Assembly (NCBI RefSeq): GCF_028207065.1
Contig: NZ_JAQLFP010000020.1
Span: 1 to 48,537, forward strand
Length of the DNA: 48,537 nucleotides
Direction of reading: 5' to 3'
Source of the DNA: Collinsella aerofaciens
GTDB taxonomy: Bacteria; Actinomycetota; Coriobacteriia; Coriobacteriales; Coriobacteriaceae
How positions within the stretch are numbered: the first letter of the stretch is position 1; every line of letters begins with the position of its first letter. This document shows, in pieces, positions 1 through 8,441 of this stretch. The translations under genes and the position numbers were made by a program. The notes beneath the pieces were generated by a model, which was given only the letters and a program-made list of their open reading frames with translations, was not told the DNA's origin and did no database searches.

Positions 1-330
1 CAAATGGTTCGATGTCTGCCCGGATGCGACACTGAATGTGTCCATCCTCGCAGTATCCGGTTCTCAAGGTGCACGCCCCGCGGCTCATCCGGTCCGACCG
101 GGCCGCGCGGCAAGGAGATATATTGCCAGACCGGAGGGGCGCCGGGGGCGGGAATCGCGCACTCCATATTTTGTTCACAAATGAATAGAACCCTCAGTTG
201 CTTCACTGAGGCCGCATTCGAAGCAGCAGCTTCTGATATTGGCGATGACCAGCTGGTTTATAGGTGTTAAGGCATCGGTCATCTCTGGAGCGCCACTTTA
301 CTCCAAAAGCATGAGCTATTTGTTTCCCGT
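1..330 (-). other. Left-edge non-coding stretch, possible rRNA operon leader/spacer
   Basis: No convincing gene is visible. Read on the minus strand, positions about 80-30 contain CACCTTGAGAACCGGATACTG. This resembles the TTGAGAACCG-type motif found in leaders and spacers of Gram-positive rRNA operons. If so, an rRNA gene would lie just outside the window at lower coordinates. The stretch is very GC-rich around 75-160 and has several short inverted repeats. The assignment is by resemblance only. Confidence 0.3.
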
Positions 331-380
331 CGGTAAAAGGCAGGTTTTGTTCGCCAAGCGTTCTTATATATAGAGAAGTT

Positions 381-440
381 CGGGTTCGAACCCGTGCACC
401 GGCAACAAAAAAGCGACCAGCCGGAGCCGATCGCTTTCTA
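381..440 (-). repeat. Orphan T-arm-like palindrome plus hairpin, copy of the tRNA-Lys downstream element
   Basis: CGGGTTCGAACCCG (381-394) is followed by GGCAACAAAAAAGCG and a hairpin running into GATCGCTTT. Nearly the same arrangement occurs at 1665-1722, directly downstream of tRNA-Lys, including the GGCAAC and A-run junction. Here there is no intact tRNA next to it. On the minus strand the hairpin ends in a T-run and would work as an intrinsic terminator. It may mark a lost tRNA or a copied tRNA-flanking element. Confidence 0.5.
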
Positions 441-452
441 TTCTATGCTGGA

Positions 453-716
453 TCATCCAGAGGGCGCTTCCGAACTCATTTTCTCGCTGCCATTCATGCT
501 TTCGAGGCATCGTTCGACCTCCACAGCCTCATGTTTTGAGGATCTGCCGTGTTTATCACTGTTATTAATGAGTGTGTGGAAGTGATCCTCATACAGATAC
601 GTGCGATCCGCCAGAGAACTGAGAAGCATCTCTCTGCAGCCCTCGTTGCCTATCCTCGCATCTCTCAGGTCTTCCGGAAATTCACAAGCAGTCTTAGAGT
701 CAGTTTGTTTCCGTTT
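453..716 (-). pseudogene. Open frame of unknown function, possible gene remnant
   Basis: A stop-free minus-strand frame of about 87 codons ends at TGA (453-455). Its conceptual product is hydrophilic and has a natural-looking composition, but the first ATG lies at 627-629, giving only 58 residues with no clear ribosome binding site. I do not recognise it. It lies just downstream of the TraX-like gene, and the base composition of both is more AT-rich than most of the window, so it could be the tail of an acquired and decayed gene. It could also be chance. Confidence 0.2.
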
Positions 717-738
717 TCAGAGACTTGTTTGAGAGTTT

Positions 739-1536
739 TTAAAGACAGTTCAAAACAATAAGTGAGACACCATAAAGCAGAGCAAGATGTGCCGGATAGA
801 AAATGTAGAAGAAATATTTGAGCTTCAGCCCTCGCTTACCATTATAAAGATTGATAAGCAGCAACGAAACGACCGCGGCAGCAACATCAGGATTAAATAC
901 ATTAGCTGTAGCAAACTCAAATCCGCCGCCAACTATATGGCATGACGAAAGGAGCACTGCACATACTGCAGCAAAGAACATCTTGGCCTTGCTGTCGTGG
1001 AATAAATAGAATGCAGCCACAAGCATAATGCCATACACACCGCCATCTAGTTTAGTGTATTCAGCTGCCAGTGCTGTCAAAACAATCAGAGCAGTTTCTG
1101 CGATGTATCTTTTCCGTTTTGAAAGACTTTGTATCTTTTCCAGAACAATCAAAAAGACCAAGGAAAGCAGGAGCTCACACATAACATTTTGTTGCCGAAG
1201 GTCAAATAGTTGCCCGGTTTGGACGAAATCGTATATGGGCTCCGCAATGATTGCGAAGACAAGCATATTTCGCAGGTACTTCTTTAAGTCATGAGTATGC
1301 AAAAATCCCTCAACTATCAAAAAGCAAAATAAGGGAAATGCAATTCTGCCAAGAACATGAAGCACATCCGAAGCCTCGCTTAGAATCGCCCACTGTTCGT
1401 CTGATATCTGACTGTACGATGCGTGAGTCATGATTCCATTGGTCAGGACGATCCTGCTTACATGATCGAGAACCATCGAAATGGCTGCTATTATCTTTAA
1501 TGTGCTGCCGCTAATTCCGTATCTATTTGTTTTCAT
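739..1536 (-). CDS. TraX-like integral membrane protein
   Basis: The 265-residue product has many hydrophobic helices and begins with a hydrophilic stub followed by a segment reading LKIIAAISMVLDHVSRI. The conserved opening (LK.IA...M..DH) and the later GRIAFPLFCFLIVEGFLHT stretch are typical of the TraX family. The founding member acetylates F-pilin; chromosomal homologues in Firmicutes and Actinobacteria are membrane proteins of unproven acyltransferase role. The start is ATG, preceded by AAGGA at a usable distance. No conjugation genes are nearby, so a pilin role is not implied. The gene is more AT-rich than neighbours such as the aminopeptidase, which may indicate acquisition. Confidence 0.8.
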   Translation of the reverse strand: MKTNRYGISGSTLKIIAAISMVLDHVSRIVLTNGIMTHASYSQISDEQWAILSEASDVLHVLGRIAFPLFCFLIVEGFLHTHDLKKYLRNMLVFAIIAEPIYDFVQTGQLFDLRQQNVMCELLLSLVFLIVLEKIQSLSKRKRYIAETALIVLTALAAEYTKLDGGVYGIMLVAAFYLFHDSKAKMFFAAVCAVLLSSCHIVGGGFEFATANVFNPDVAAAVVSLLLINLYNGKRGLKLKYFFYIFYPAHLALLYGVSLIVLNCL

Positions 1537-1554
1537 TTCGTATTCCTTACTTTG

Positions 1555-1749
1555 GGTGGGCCGTCAGGGGTTCAGCCTGCTCCGCAGGCGGCCGCTGCGG
1601 CGCTTCGCGCCTTGCGCGCTGCGCTGGCAAACGCTCACGCGTTTACTCAGCTCCGCGCCCTTTCGGGTTCGAACCCGCGTCGCGGCAACAAAAAAGCGGC
1701 CGGCATCCGCCAGTCGCTTTTCCATTCTATGGTGGGCCGTCAGGGGTTC
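1555..1749 (-). repeat. tRNA-Lys 3'-end duplication bounding a GC-rich hairpin element
   Basis: A 19-bp identical sequence, ggtgggccgtcaggggttc on the plus strand, occurs at 1731-1749 inside tRNA-Lys and again at 1555-1573, 176 bp away. It covers the CCA end, acceptor strand and half of the T-arm. Between the copies are the tRNA terminator, a T-arm-like palindrome (CGGGTTCGAACCCG), and GC-rich palindromes including GGCGC-TTC-GCGCC. The latter holds GCGAAGC on the minus strand. Direct repeats of a tRNA 3' end are what site-specific integration into a tRNA leaves behind, but the interval is far too short for a normal island. Confidence 0.7.
1688..1722 (-). terminator. Intrinsic terminator of tRNA-Lys
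   Basis: On the minus strand, just after the tRNA, an imperfect GC-rich hairpin (AAGCGACTGGC ... GCCGGCCGCTT) is followed by a run of six T. Position and orientation fit termination of the tRNA transcript. Confidence 0.75.
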
Positions 1750-1805
1750 GAACCCTGGACCTTGGGATTAAAAGTCCCCTGCTCTGCCAGCTGAGCTAAC
1801 GGCCC
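1730..1805 (-). tRNA. tRNA-Lys (anticodon TTT), CCA encoded
   Basis: The minus strand folds into a full cloverleaf. It has acceptor GGGCCGT paired with ACGGCCC, D-arm GCTC/GAGC, anticodon loop CTTTTAA (anticodon TTT), and T-arm CAGGG/CCCTG around TTCGAAC. The discriminator is A and the CCA is encoded. The first anticodon-stem pair is a G-A mismatch. A terminator follows immediately, and a 19-bp copy of the tRNA's 3' end lies 176 bp further downstream. Confidence 0.97.
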
Positions 1806-1833
1806 GCGGGTGGCATTGTACCACGGTCTGGGA

Positions 1834-3114
1834 CTATTCCCAACTCCATTGGCCGTTCTGGAAAATCACAACTTCACGTCCATCAGGCGTAATGCCCGTA
1901 ATATCGATGTCGTCCGTGCCAATCATAAAATCGACGTGCGTGCTCGAGACGTTAACGCCATGCTCCAGGAGCTCTTCCTTGGACATGTCATACCCACCCT
2001 CGATACATTCGGGGAAACCGACACCTAGCGCGAGATGGCAGCTGGCGTTCTCATCATAGAGCGTGTCATAGAACAAAACGCCACTTTCACGGATCGGCGT
2101 GTTCTTGGAGATAAGCGCGACCTCACCCAGATGAGCGGCACCTTCATCGGTGTCAATGATGCTCGCAAGCGTCGCCTTGCCCACGCGGGCATCGTAGTCC
2201 GCCACGCGGCCGGCCTCGAACTTAATCCAAAAATCGTCGACCTTGTTACCGTGGTGAATGAGCGGCATGGCCGAGTACACGATACCGTCGGCGCGCATAC
2301 GATCAGGCGAGGTGAAGACTTCCTCGGTGGGAATGTTGGGGAAGAAGGGGTGTCCATCGGGCGTCTTGCCCTTGCCGCCGGCCCACTCGTGACCCTTCGT
2401 CATGCCAATCGTCAGATCGGTTCCATTTTCCGCGGTGTAATGCAGGCGGTCAAAACGATTGTCGTTCAGGAAACGCAGGTTCTTTTCGAACGCCGCGTCA
2501 TGAAGCTCCCAGTCGCTCTCCGGGTCCTGGCCATCGGCACGAGCGGTGTGCAGAATCGCATTCCATAGCTTATAGATTGCAACCTCATCGGCGTCTCCCG
2601 GGAACACCTCGTGCGCCCAAGCCACGACCGGAGCGCCGGCGATGCACCACGGATTGATGTTGTAATCCAGTCCACGGCGGAAAACTTTGCACTGCGTATT
2701 CCTCGCCTTGGATGCCGCGGCCGGCTTGGCTGGATCGATGCCCTTGAGGGCTGCAGGATCCGCACCCTCAATAAAGATAAAGCAGGCGCCATCCTGGGCC
2801 AGGGAATCCAACTGCAGGCGCTTCCACTCGGGCGTCTGCTCAAAATAGCTTTTATCGACATGCTCGTACGTGAGCCTCGTCACGGCATCATCGGCCCAAA
2901 TGACCGTCACGTGGCCAGCGCCGGCGGCATAAGCCTCCGCGACCACCACGCGGGCAAAAGGCGCGCACTCGACCGGAGACTGAACGACAACCTCCTGGCC
3001 GGGCTTGACGTTTACGCCTTTGCGGACAACCAGGCGCGCATAGTTTTTAATCTTGGGCTCCAGGGCCTTCATGCCCTCCAGAGCTTCTTCGACCGTCAGG
3101 GCAGCTCGAATCAT
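1834..3114 (-). CDS. M29-family aminopeptidase (AmpS/PepS type)
   Basis: The product of 426 residues matches the M29 metallo-aminopeptidases throughout its length. These cytoplasmic enzymes trim N-terminal residues from peptides using a dinuclear metal centre. The C-terminal part shows the metal-site signatures: TEEVFTSPDR, GEVALI, SGVLFYDTLYDENASCHLALG and THVDFMIGTDDIDITG, the His and Asp of HVDFMIG being ligands in the family. The start is placed at the ATG at 3114, because GGAG lies six bases upstream of it; an in-frame ATG at 3126 has no good site. The gene appears monocistronic and ends close to tRNA-Lys. The length is normal for the family. Confidence 0.93.
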   Translation of the reverse strand: MIRAALTVEEALEGMKALEPKIKNYARLVVRKGVNVKPGQEVVVQSPVECAPFARVVVAEAYAAGAGHVTVIWADDAVTRLTYEHVDKSYFEQTPEWKRLQLDSLAQDGACFIFIEGADPAALKGIDPAKPAAASKARNTQCKVFRRGLDYNINPWCIAGAPVVAWAHEVFPGDADEVAIYKLWNAILHTARADGQDPESDWELHDAAFEKNLRFLNDNRFDRLHYTAENGTDLTIGMTKGHEWAGGKGKTPDGHPFFPNIPTEEVFTSPDRMRADGIVYSAMPLIHHGNKVDDFWIKFEAGRVADYDARVGKATLASIIDTDEGAAHLGEVALISKNTPIRESGVLFYDTLYDENASCHLALGVGFPECIEGGYDMSKEELLEHGVNVSSTHVDFMIGTDDIDITGITPDGREVVIFQNGQWSWE

Positions 3115-3203
3115 GTGCCACTCCATCTATCTATAGGACAATAATAAGGCGCGCCGCAAAAACGACACGCCTTATATCTTAGCGATAAGTATGCATGCAA
3201 ACG

Positions 3204-3779
3204 CTACTTCTTCTTGGAGTCCTTTTTGTCCTCCTCGGCAGCTGCGCGCTCGATAAGAGCGTTGAGCTTGTTCTCGGACATGCCCTCGGCCTGCGTGCGG
3301 TACATGTTGCGCAGGGGACGAATACGAACGAAGTCGTAAATAAAGTCACCCAAAATGACGACGTAGGACAAAACGATGCCGACCATCTGGACAGGGCTGG
3401 ACACCATGCCAGCGGGAGCGAAGTAGAACGAAGCCCAAATTGCCACGACGAGTACCATGCCGATAGTAAGCACGGCCCACCAGATACGACGGCGCTTGGT
3501 GTAGTCCTCATCCTGCTTGAGAAGGATATTCGACACCGTGTAGATGCGGTCCTCCTTGGCGCGCTGCTTAGCCTTGCGGGCGCGCTTCTCCTCTTTAGAG
3601 AGGCCCTCGAGGTTCTCGCCCTTCTCGAGCTCTTTGCGGCGTGCCTTAGACGAAGCCGGCACGACGCGGACAGAGCTCGCTGCCTGACGGGCAGGCTTAG
3701 CAGATGCGGCGGACTTGCGCGCAACCCCGGTAACCTCGTGGGATTGCGTGCGCTTGTTCGTGGCGCTACGGGTACTCAC
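3204..3779 (-). CDS. Small basic membrane protein of unknown function
   Basis: The 191-residue product has a long, strongly basic and low-complexity N-terminus (about residues 1-95, rich in Lys, Arg, Ala). Two transmembrane segments follow, near residues 98-118 and 128-148, then a charged tail ending in DKKDSKKK. The GTG start lies directly after the purC stop codon (TAA-GTG), with GGAG nine bases upstream inside purC, so the two genes are translationally linked. I do not recognise a known domain. Coupling to purC may only reflect shared transcription. The basic N-terminus could contact RNA or membrane lipids, which is a guess. Confidence 0.75.
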   Translation of the reverse strand: MSTRSATNKRTQSHEVTGVARKSAASAKPARQAASSVRVVPASSKARRKELEKGENLEGLSKEEKRARKAKQRAKEDRIYTVSNILLKQDEDYTKRRRIWWAVLTIGMVLVVAIWASFYFAPAGMVSSPVQMVGIVLSYVVILGDFIYDFVRIRPLRNMYRTQAEGMSENKLNALIERAAAEEDKKDSKKK

Positions 3780-4667
3780 TTATGCGTTCTCCTTCATGCT
3801 TGTGAACTGGGAGCCCGTGATGATCTGGAAGGCCTCGCGATAGCGCTCGGACGTGCCATCGATGACCTCGGCGGGCAGGTGCGGGGTCTCCCCCGTCATA
3901 TCCCAGTTGGCCTTGAGCCAATTGCGGACGAATTGTTTGTCGTAACTGGGCTGGATCTTGCCCTCCTCGTAGCTGGCAGCAGGCCAGAAACGGCTGGAAT
4001 CGGGCGTGAGGCACTCGTCGATCAGCGTGACCTTGCCATCGATGACACCAAACTCGAACTTGGTGTCGGCAATGATGATGCCACGGGTCGCTGCATACTC
4101 GGCGGCAGCCTTGTAGATCTTGAGGGAAAGGTCACGAATCTGCGTGGCGATATCCTCGCCCACGATCTCGCAGCAACGCTCGAACGAGATGTTCTCGTCG
4201 TGGTCACCAATCTCGGCCTTCGTGGACGGCGTGAACAGCGGCTCGGGAAGCTTGGAAGCCTCGGTCAGGCCCTCAGGCAGCTGGATGCCGCAGACGGTGC
4301 CGTTCTCGTCGTAGGTCTTCTTGCCCGAACCGGTCAGATAGCCGCGGACGATGCACTCGATAGGAATCGTTTGGGCCTTTTTAACCAGCATGGCGCGGCC
4401 AGCGAGGTAGTCACGATACTCAGCAAACTCCTCGGGGAAATCCGCCGGGTCGATGGAAACGAGATGGTTGGGGACGATGTCGGCAAACTTATCAAACCAG
4501 AATGCCGAGATGCGATTGAGCACCTCTCCCTTAAACGGAATCTCGTCGGGAAGAATGAAGTCGAACGCAGAAATGCGGTCGGTGGCGACCATCAGCAGGT
4601 TTTCACCGGCATCGTAGATATCACGAACCTTGCCACGGGAATCCGGACGACGCTCCATCGTTGTCAC
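3780..4667 (-). CDS. purC: Phosphoribosylaminoimidazole-succinocarboxamide synthase (SAICAR synthetase)
   Basis: PurC condenses CAIR with aspartate using ATP, a step of purine synthesis. Family signatures are clear: RGKVRDIYDAG near the N-terminus, ATDRISAFDF, IECIVRGYLTGSG, IADTKFEFG and DECLTPDSSRFWP. The start chosen is GTG at 4667 (product about 295 residues), since AAGGAG stands eight bases upstream. A GTG three codons earlier sits almost on top of that site. The gene lies about 110 bp after the sensor kinase gene and is followed without a gap by a membrane protein gene. purB lies about 11 kb away, so purine genes are scattered here. Confidence 0.96.
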   Translation of the reverse strand: MTTMERRPDSRGKVRDIYDAGENLLMVATDRISAFDFILPDEIPFKGEVLNRISAFWFDKFADIVPNHLVSIDPADFPEEFAEYRDYLAGRAMLVKKAQTIPIECIVRGYLTGSGKKTYDENGTVCGIQLPEGLTEASKLPEPLFTPSTKAEIGDHDENISFERCCEIVGEDIATQIRDLSLKIYKAAAEYAATRGIIIADTKFEFGVIDGKVTLIDECLTPDSSRFWPAASYEEGKIQPSYDKQFVRNWLKANWDMTGETPHLPAEVIDGTSERYREAFQIITGSQFTSMKENA

Positions 4668-4776
4668 GTGAGTCACTCCTTACCAAAATACGACAGTAAT
4701 GCGGGTTCTTTCCCGCACGTTTTCGCAAACTCGGAGCGGCAGGGATGAAACCCCTCCTTCACCGAATAGCGAAAAG

Positions 4777-6342
4777 CTAGTGCTCCATTGTAGTAGATGC
4801 CGCGTCCGCCGTGTGCTCGCGAGGCAGATGAATCGTAAAAGTCGTACCCTTTCCAAGCTCCGACTCCACGGAAATGTAGCCATGATGTCGCTCGACGATC
4901 TGTTTAGTCACGGCGAGGCCCACGCCCAGACCGCCCGCCTCACGGGCACGGCTGGCATCGGCGCGCCAAAAACGGCCGAAGATGCGCGACAAGTCATCCT
5001 TGGCAATACCGATGCCGGTATCAGAAACGGCGACGCTGACGTGTTTGCGGTCACTGAGCACCGACACCACGACCCAACCGCCCTCGGGGGTATAGCGCAT
5101 GGCGTTGCTCATGAGATTGATGACGCATTGTGTGATCATGTCGGGATCGGCTTCGACGACATCGTCGTGACCTTGGGTCTCGTCAGCAAAGCGCAAGCGC
5201 AGATCGCGGTCAACAAACAGGCGCTCCTGAGCGTTGACGATGGAACGCACGAAGGGAACCATGTCCACCGGCTCAAGGTTGAGCGGCGCTGTGCTGTTTT
5301 CCATGCGCGATAGATCGAGCATCTGCTGCACCAGACGGGCCAGGCGACGTGTCTCGGATGCAACGGTTTCCAGATGCTCGTCGTCGGTGGGATACACCCC
5401 ATCCTGCATGGCTTCGACTGTCGCGAGCATGGCCATAAGCGGAGTACGAAGTTCGTGAGCCACGTCTGAGGTCAGGCGCTTCTCGTGTTTCATATCCTTC
5501 TCGAGCGAAGTGGCCATCTCATCGAAGGTCTCACCCAGCTGATCAATCTCGTCATCACCGCGCAAACCAGTACGAGCGGACAGATCGCCATCGCGAATTT
5601 GCTTGGCCGTGCTCGTAATACGATGAATCGGCTTGGTGAGCATGCGCGACACGAGCGATCCGATAACGACCGAAATGCAGATTGCAACAACCGCGGCGAG
5701 GGCCATGGCGTTAAAGGTCTTCTCCCTAAATGCAGAATCCGCCTTGGTGAGCAAGGCATCGGAGCCGATGGCCCATAGCTTTACCTGTCCGACATGCTCG
5801 CCCGAAGACGTTATGATTTCGACGTTGGCAACGCTATCGGAGTCGGTGGGAGCCGACGAGACCGGGCTATGCGATGCTTTTTTACCGCTCGAGCTGCTCG
5901 ACGCCGATTCGCTCTCGCGCACATCGGCGGTCGCGCTTGCCGAAGGCCATGAGTCGTCATAGACGACAACGCCCTTCTTGTTGACGACCTGCATACTCAG
6001 GTCGTCGGATACCAAACTCGATGTCGCGACCGTGCGCAGCTCGCCCGCAGTCCAGTTGCCGTTTTCCTCATACGACGTCGCAAGCTTTTCGGCAGCTGAA
6101 TTGGCGATCTCGACGATATTGGAGCGCGTGTAATCCGAAAAGACCGTGCCCCACACAACAGAGACCACGCCCACCAGCACCAATACCGTCATGAGCGATG
6201 TCAGAGCAAAAGCAAGTGCCATGCGCGAGGGATAGCTCATCGTTGGCCGTGAATCGGAACGAGGCGTGTTCCAACTAGCCTTGGAACCCGCCTCGCTCTC
6301 CTGCTTGTGCTTTTGTCCGATTTCAAAGCGCGCAGGTGTCAT
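4777..6342 (-). CDS. Sensor histidine kinase with HAMP domain
   Basis: The 521-residue product has a cytoplasmic N-terminal stub, a transmembrane helix (about 42-66), and an extracytoplasmic sensor region with a Ser-rich low-complexity insert (about 140-170). A second helix (about 210-232) and a HAMP linker (TKPIHRITSTAKQIRDGDLSAR) follow. The HisKA domain has phospho-acceptor His296 in SDVAHELRTPL, and the HATPase domain has N-box INLMSNAMRYTPEGG and G-box SDTGIGI. It follows its response regulator gene by 11 bp on the same strand, so the two form a standard two-component operon. The signal is unknown. GGGA eight bases before the ATG supports the start. Confidence 0.93.
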   Translation of the reverse strand: MTPARFEIGQKHKQESEAGSKASWNTPRSDSRPTMSYPSRMALAFALTSLMTVLVLVGVVSVVWGTVFSDYTRSNIVEIANSAAEKLATSYEENGNWTAGELRTVATSSLVSDDLSMQVVNKKGVVVYDDSWPSASATADVRESESASSSSSGKKASHSPVSSAPTDSDSVANVEIITSSGEHVGQVKLWAIGSDALLTKADSAFREKTFNAMALAAVVAICISVVIGSLVSRMLTKPIHRITSTAKQIRDGDLSARTGLRGDDEIDQLGETFDEMATSLEKDMKHEKRLTSDVAHELRTPLMAMLATVEAMQDGVYPTDDEHLETVASETRRLARLVQQMLDLSRMENSTAPLNLEPVDMVPFVRSIVNAQERLFVDRDLRLRFADETQGHDDVVEADPDMITQCVINLMSNAMRYTPEGGWVVVSVLSDRKHVSVAVSDTGIGIAKDDLSRIFGRFWRADASRAREAGGLGVGLAVTKQIVERHHGYISVESELGKGTTFTIHLPREHTADAASTTMEH

Positions 6343-6353
6343 ATGTGATTTCC

Positions 6354-7076
6354 CTATTTCTCGTCCGACTTATCGGTCTTGGCCGGAGCCTCGAAGCGAT
6401 AGCCGACACCGTGGACGGTGTAGAGCCACTTGGGCTTCTTGGGATCATCGCCCAGCTTGGCGCGAAGGTTCTTCACGTGGCTATCGATGGTGCGCTCATA
6501 GCCCTCAAAGTCGTAGCCGAGCACCTTCTCGACCAGCTCCATGCGGTTGTAGACGCGACCGGGGTGACGGGCAAGCGTGGTGAGCAGCTTAAACTCGGAA
6601 GCCGTCAGGTCGACTTCCTTGCCCTCGACCAAAATCTTGTGGCCCGAGATATCGATGACCAGATCGCCGAAGTCGAGTACCTCGACGGCTGGCTCGTCGG
6701 CCTGATGGGCACGGCGGAACAAGGCGCGTACGCGCGCGACAAGCTCGCGCGGCGAGAACGGCTTAATCAGATAGTCGTCGGCGCCGAGCTCAAGACCGAT
6801 AATACGGTCCTCGATCTCGCCCTTGGCAGTCAGCATGATGATGGGGACATCCGAGGTATCGCGAATGGTGCGGCAAACGCGCTCGCCGGGGATCTTGGGG
6901 AGCATAAGGTCGAGCACGACCAGGTCAAACTGATGCTTCTCGAACTCCTCGATCGCGGACTGGCCGTCGCCGACACCCACAACCCAGTAGCCTTCGCGCT
7001 CGAGATAGGCAGCGACGGCGTCACGGATTGCCTTCTCATCCTCGACCAGCAGAATCTTTTTTGCATCTGAAGCCAT
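6354..7076 (-). CDS. OmpR/PhoB-family response regulator
   Basis: A product of 240 residues with a receiver domain (acidic pair ED near residue 12, phospho-acceptor Asp56 in LVVLDLMLP, conserved Thr in MLTAKGE and Lys in IKPFSPREL). A C-terminal winged helix (LTASEFKLLTTLARHPGRVYNRMELV ... YERTIDSHVKNLRAKLGDDP ... VHGVGYRF) binds DNA. The start is ATG at 7076, with a G-run eight bases upstream; a TTG seven codons earlier is less likely. It precedes the sensor kinase gene by 11 bp. Target genes cannot be told from sequence; the downstream purC operon is separated by about 110 bp. Confidence 0.95.
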   Translation of the reverse strand: MASDAKKILLVEDEKAIRDAVAAYLEREGYWVVGVGDGQSAIEEFEKHQFDLVVLDLMLPKIPGERVCRTIRDTSDVPIIMLTAKGEIEDRIIGLELGADDYLIKPFSPRELVARVRALFRRAHQADEPAVEVLDFGDLVIDISGHKILVEGKEVDLTASEFKLLTTLARHPGRVYNRMELVEKVLGYDFEGYERTIDSHVKNLRAKLGDDPKKPKWLYTVHGVGYRFEAPAKTDKSDEK

Positions 7077-7229
7077 AACACGGCCCCCCTGTCTCAATCA
7101 GCTAAGAACAAGCCCATTTTAACGCACCTGAGCCCGCCGGATGCCACTATGACGCGGCAGCTCGGCGGGCGGTACTCACAATTACAACGCGTTTATTCCC
7201 CTGTTGGCGCCTTTTTAACCCCTCTAAGC

Positions 7230-8441
7230 TTAAAGAGAGAATAGGCGTGCGGTGACCGTCTCGGGTATACCCTGGCTGTTGCGCACCGTGGCGTACGTAA
7301 GGAATGAGTCCGATTTTCCCGCCGTAGCTGGATAATCGCCATATTCCAAAGCGCGGTCGGGCGACAACAGCGAGCCATAGGTCTTGGCAGAGGTGTCGAT
7401 GAGAAAATGCGATGCCTGTACCTTAACGAGATATTTATTCTTCTTGCCGGCAGCACATGCGAGCGGCTCGCGGGACAGAAAGAGGTATGGCCCTCCCTCA
7501 TTACCGATATACGTGCCCATGTTGCCCAGGCTGCCCACGTCACTATAGGTCGCCTCGATAGAAAACACGAAGGTATCGCCCATATATACGGCCTCGAAAG
7601 GCGAGACTGACGAGGGAAGGACTAGCTGGGCACGTTTGGTGTTGTTGCCATCGGTCAGATCGATTGCCGTTATGCCATAGTAGACGCCTTCGTCGTTGCG
7701 GACACGCGGCGAGATGGTCAAAATGCCGTCGCTCGCGCGCGGGGCCGATGCAAAGCGGCCCATCGATTTCCAAATTACCTCGGCCTTGGATTCATCAAGC
7801 GAGCGACGATAGCAAAACGAATCACTACTCGTTTTATTGCCGCCTGCCGAAGGCATTTTATACCAGATGACCGATGACCCGAACGCCGTAAACAGGGGCG
7901 GATCATAGTCCTTGCCACCTCGATCGAGCTCAGCCACGTCGCCAGAGAGCGAAGCGCCCGACAGATTTTGAGCGTAGAGCTTCCACGATGAATTGGCAAA
8001 GTTCATCTCAACCCACGCAAACACGCCATCGCCGGCACGGACATCGTAAAAAGCATATCCCGTGCCCTCGATAGGATCCTCGATTAATGTGGTAAGCGAG
8101 CCATCGCCCAGGTTGAGCACACCAAGCGTATTGGCATGCAGAGCAGAAGCAGGCGCCATCATCGCGGCGGCGTAGTCGCCATCGCAGTAGTACAGCAGCG
8201 TGCCCAGCGGCAGCGTCCACGACGCCGCCGGCTCAAGATCGATATCAACAGCTTCGTACTCATCAGTGATCGAGACAATCTTCGAATCGTCCTTGATAAC
8301 CTGCGGCTCGCCGGCGGCATCGTCGCTGGTGCCCGTTTTTTTCGAGCAACCGGCAAGCACCGTGGCAGCGCCCGCGGCAGCACCGCCGAGCACAAAGCCA
8401 CGGCGCGATATTCCATTCTTGATGTGGTCGGCGATACCCAT
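7230..8441 (-). CDS. Tat-type lipoprotein with predicted beta-propeller-like body
   Basis: The 403-residue product starts at ATG 8441, overlapping the stop codon of the upstream TSCPD gene (TAATG). The N-terminus has a twin-arginine motif followed by a hydrophobic stretch and a lipobox (SRRGFVLGG ... VLAGCSKK). It should therefore be exported by Tat and attached to the membrane by its Cys. The body contains repeated short strands with patterns such as GDGSLTTLIED, DVRAGDGVFAWVE and DTFVFSIEATYSD, suggesting a propeller-like fold. I do not recognise a specific family. Coupled translation with the TSCPD protein suggests they are made together, but a joint role is unproven. Confidence 0.78.
   Translation of the reverse strand: MGIADHIKNGISRRGFVLGGAAAGAATVLAGCSKKTGTSDDAAGEPQVIKDDSKIVSITDEYEAVDIDLEPAASWTLPLGTLLYYCDGDYAAAMMAPASALHANTLGVLNLGDGSLTTLIEDPIEGTGYAFYDVRAGDGVFAWVEMNFANSSWKLYAQNLSGASLSGDVAELDRGGKDYDPPLFTAFGSSVIWYKMPSAGGNKTSSDSFCYRRSLDESKAEVIWKSMGRFASAPRASDGILTISPRVRNDEGVYYGITAIDLTDGNNTKRAQLVLPSSVSPFEAVYMGDTFVFSIEATYSDVGSLGNMGTYIGNEGGPYLFLSREPLACAAGKKNKYLVKVQASHFLIDTSAKTYGSLLSPDRALEYGDYPATAGKSDSFLTYATVRNSQGIPETVTARLFSL

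Noticed and set aside
4697..4716. Hairpin TGCGGG-TTCTTT-CCCGCA between the kinase gene and purC
   Set aside because: No T-run follows on either strand, so I did not call it a terminator; it may be a leader structure of purC.
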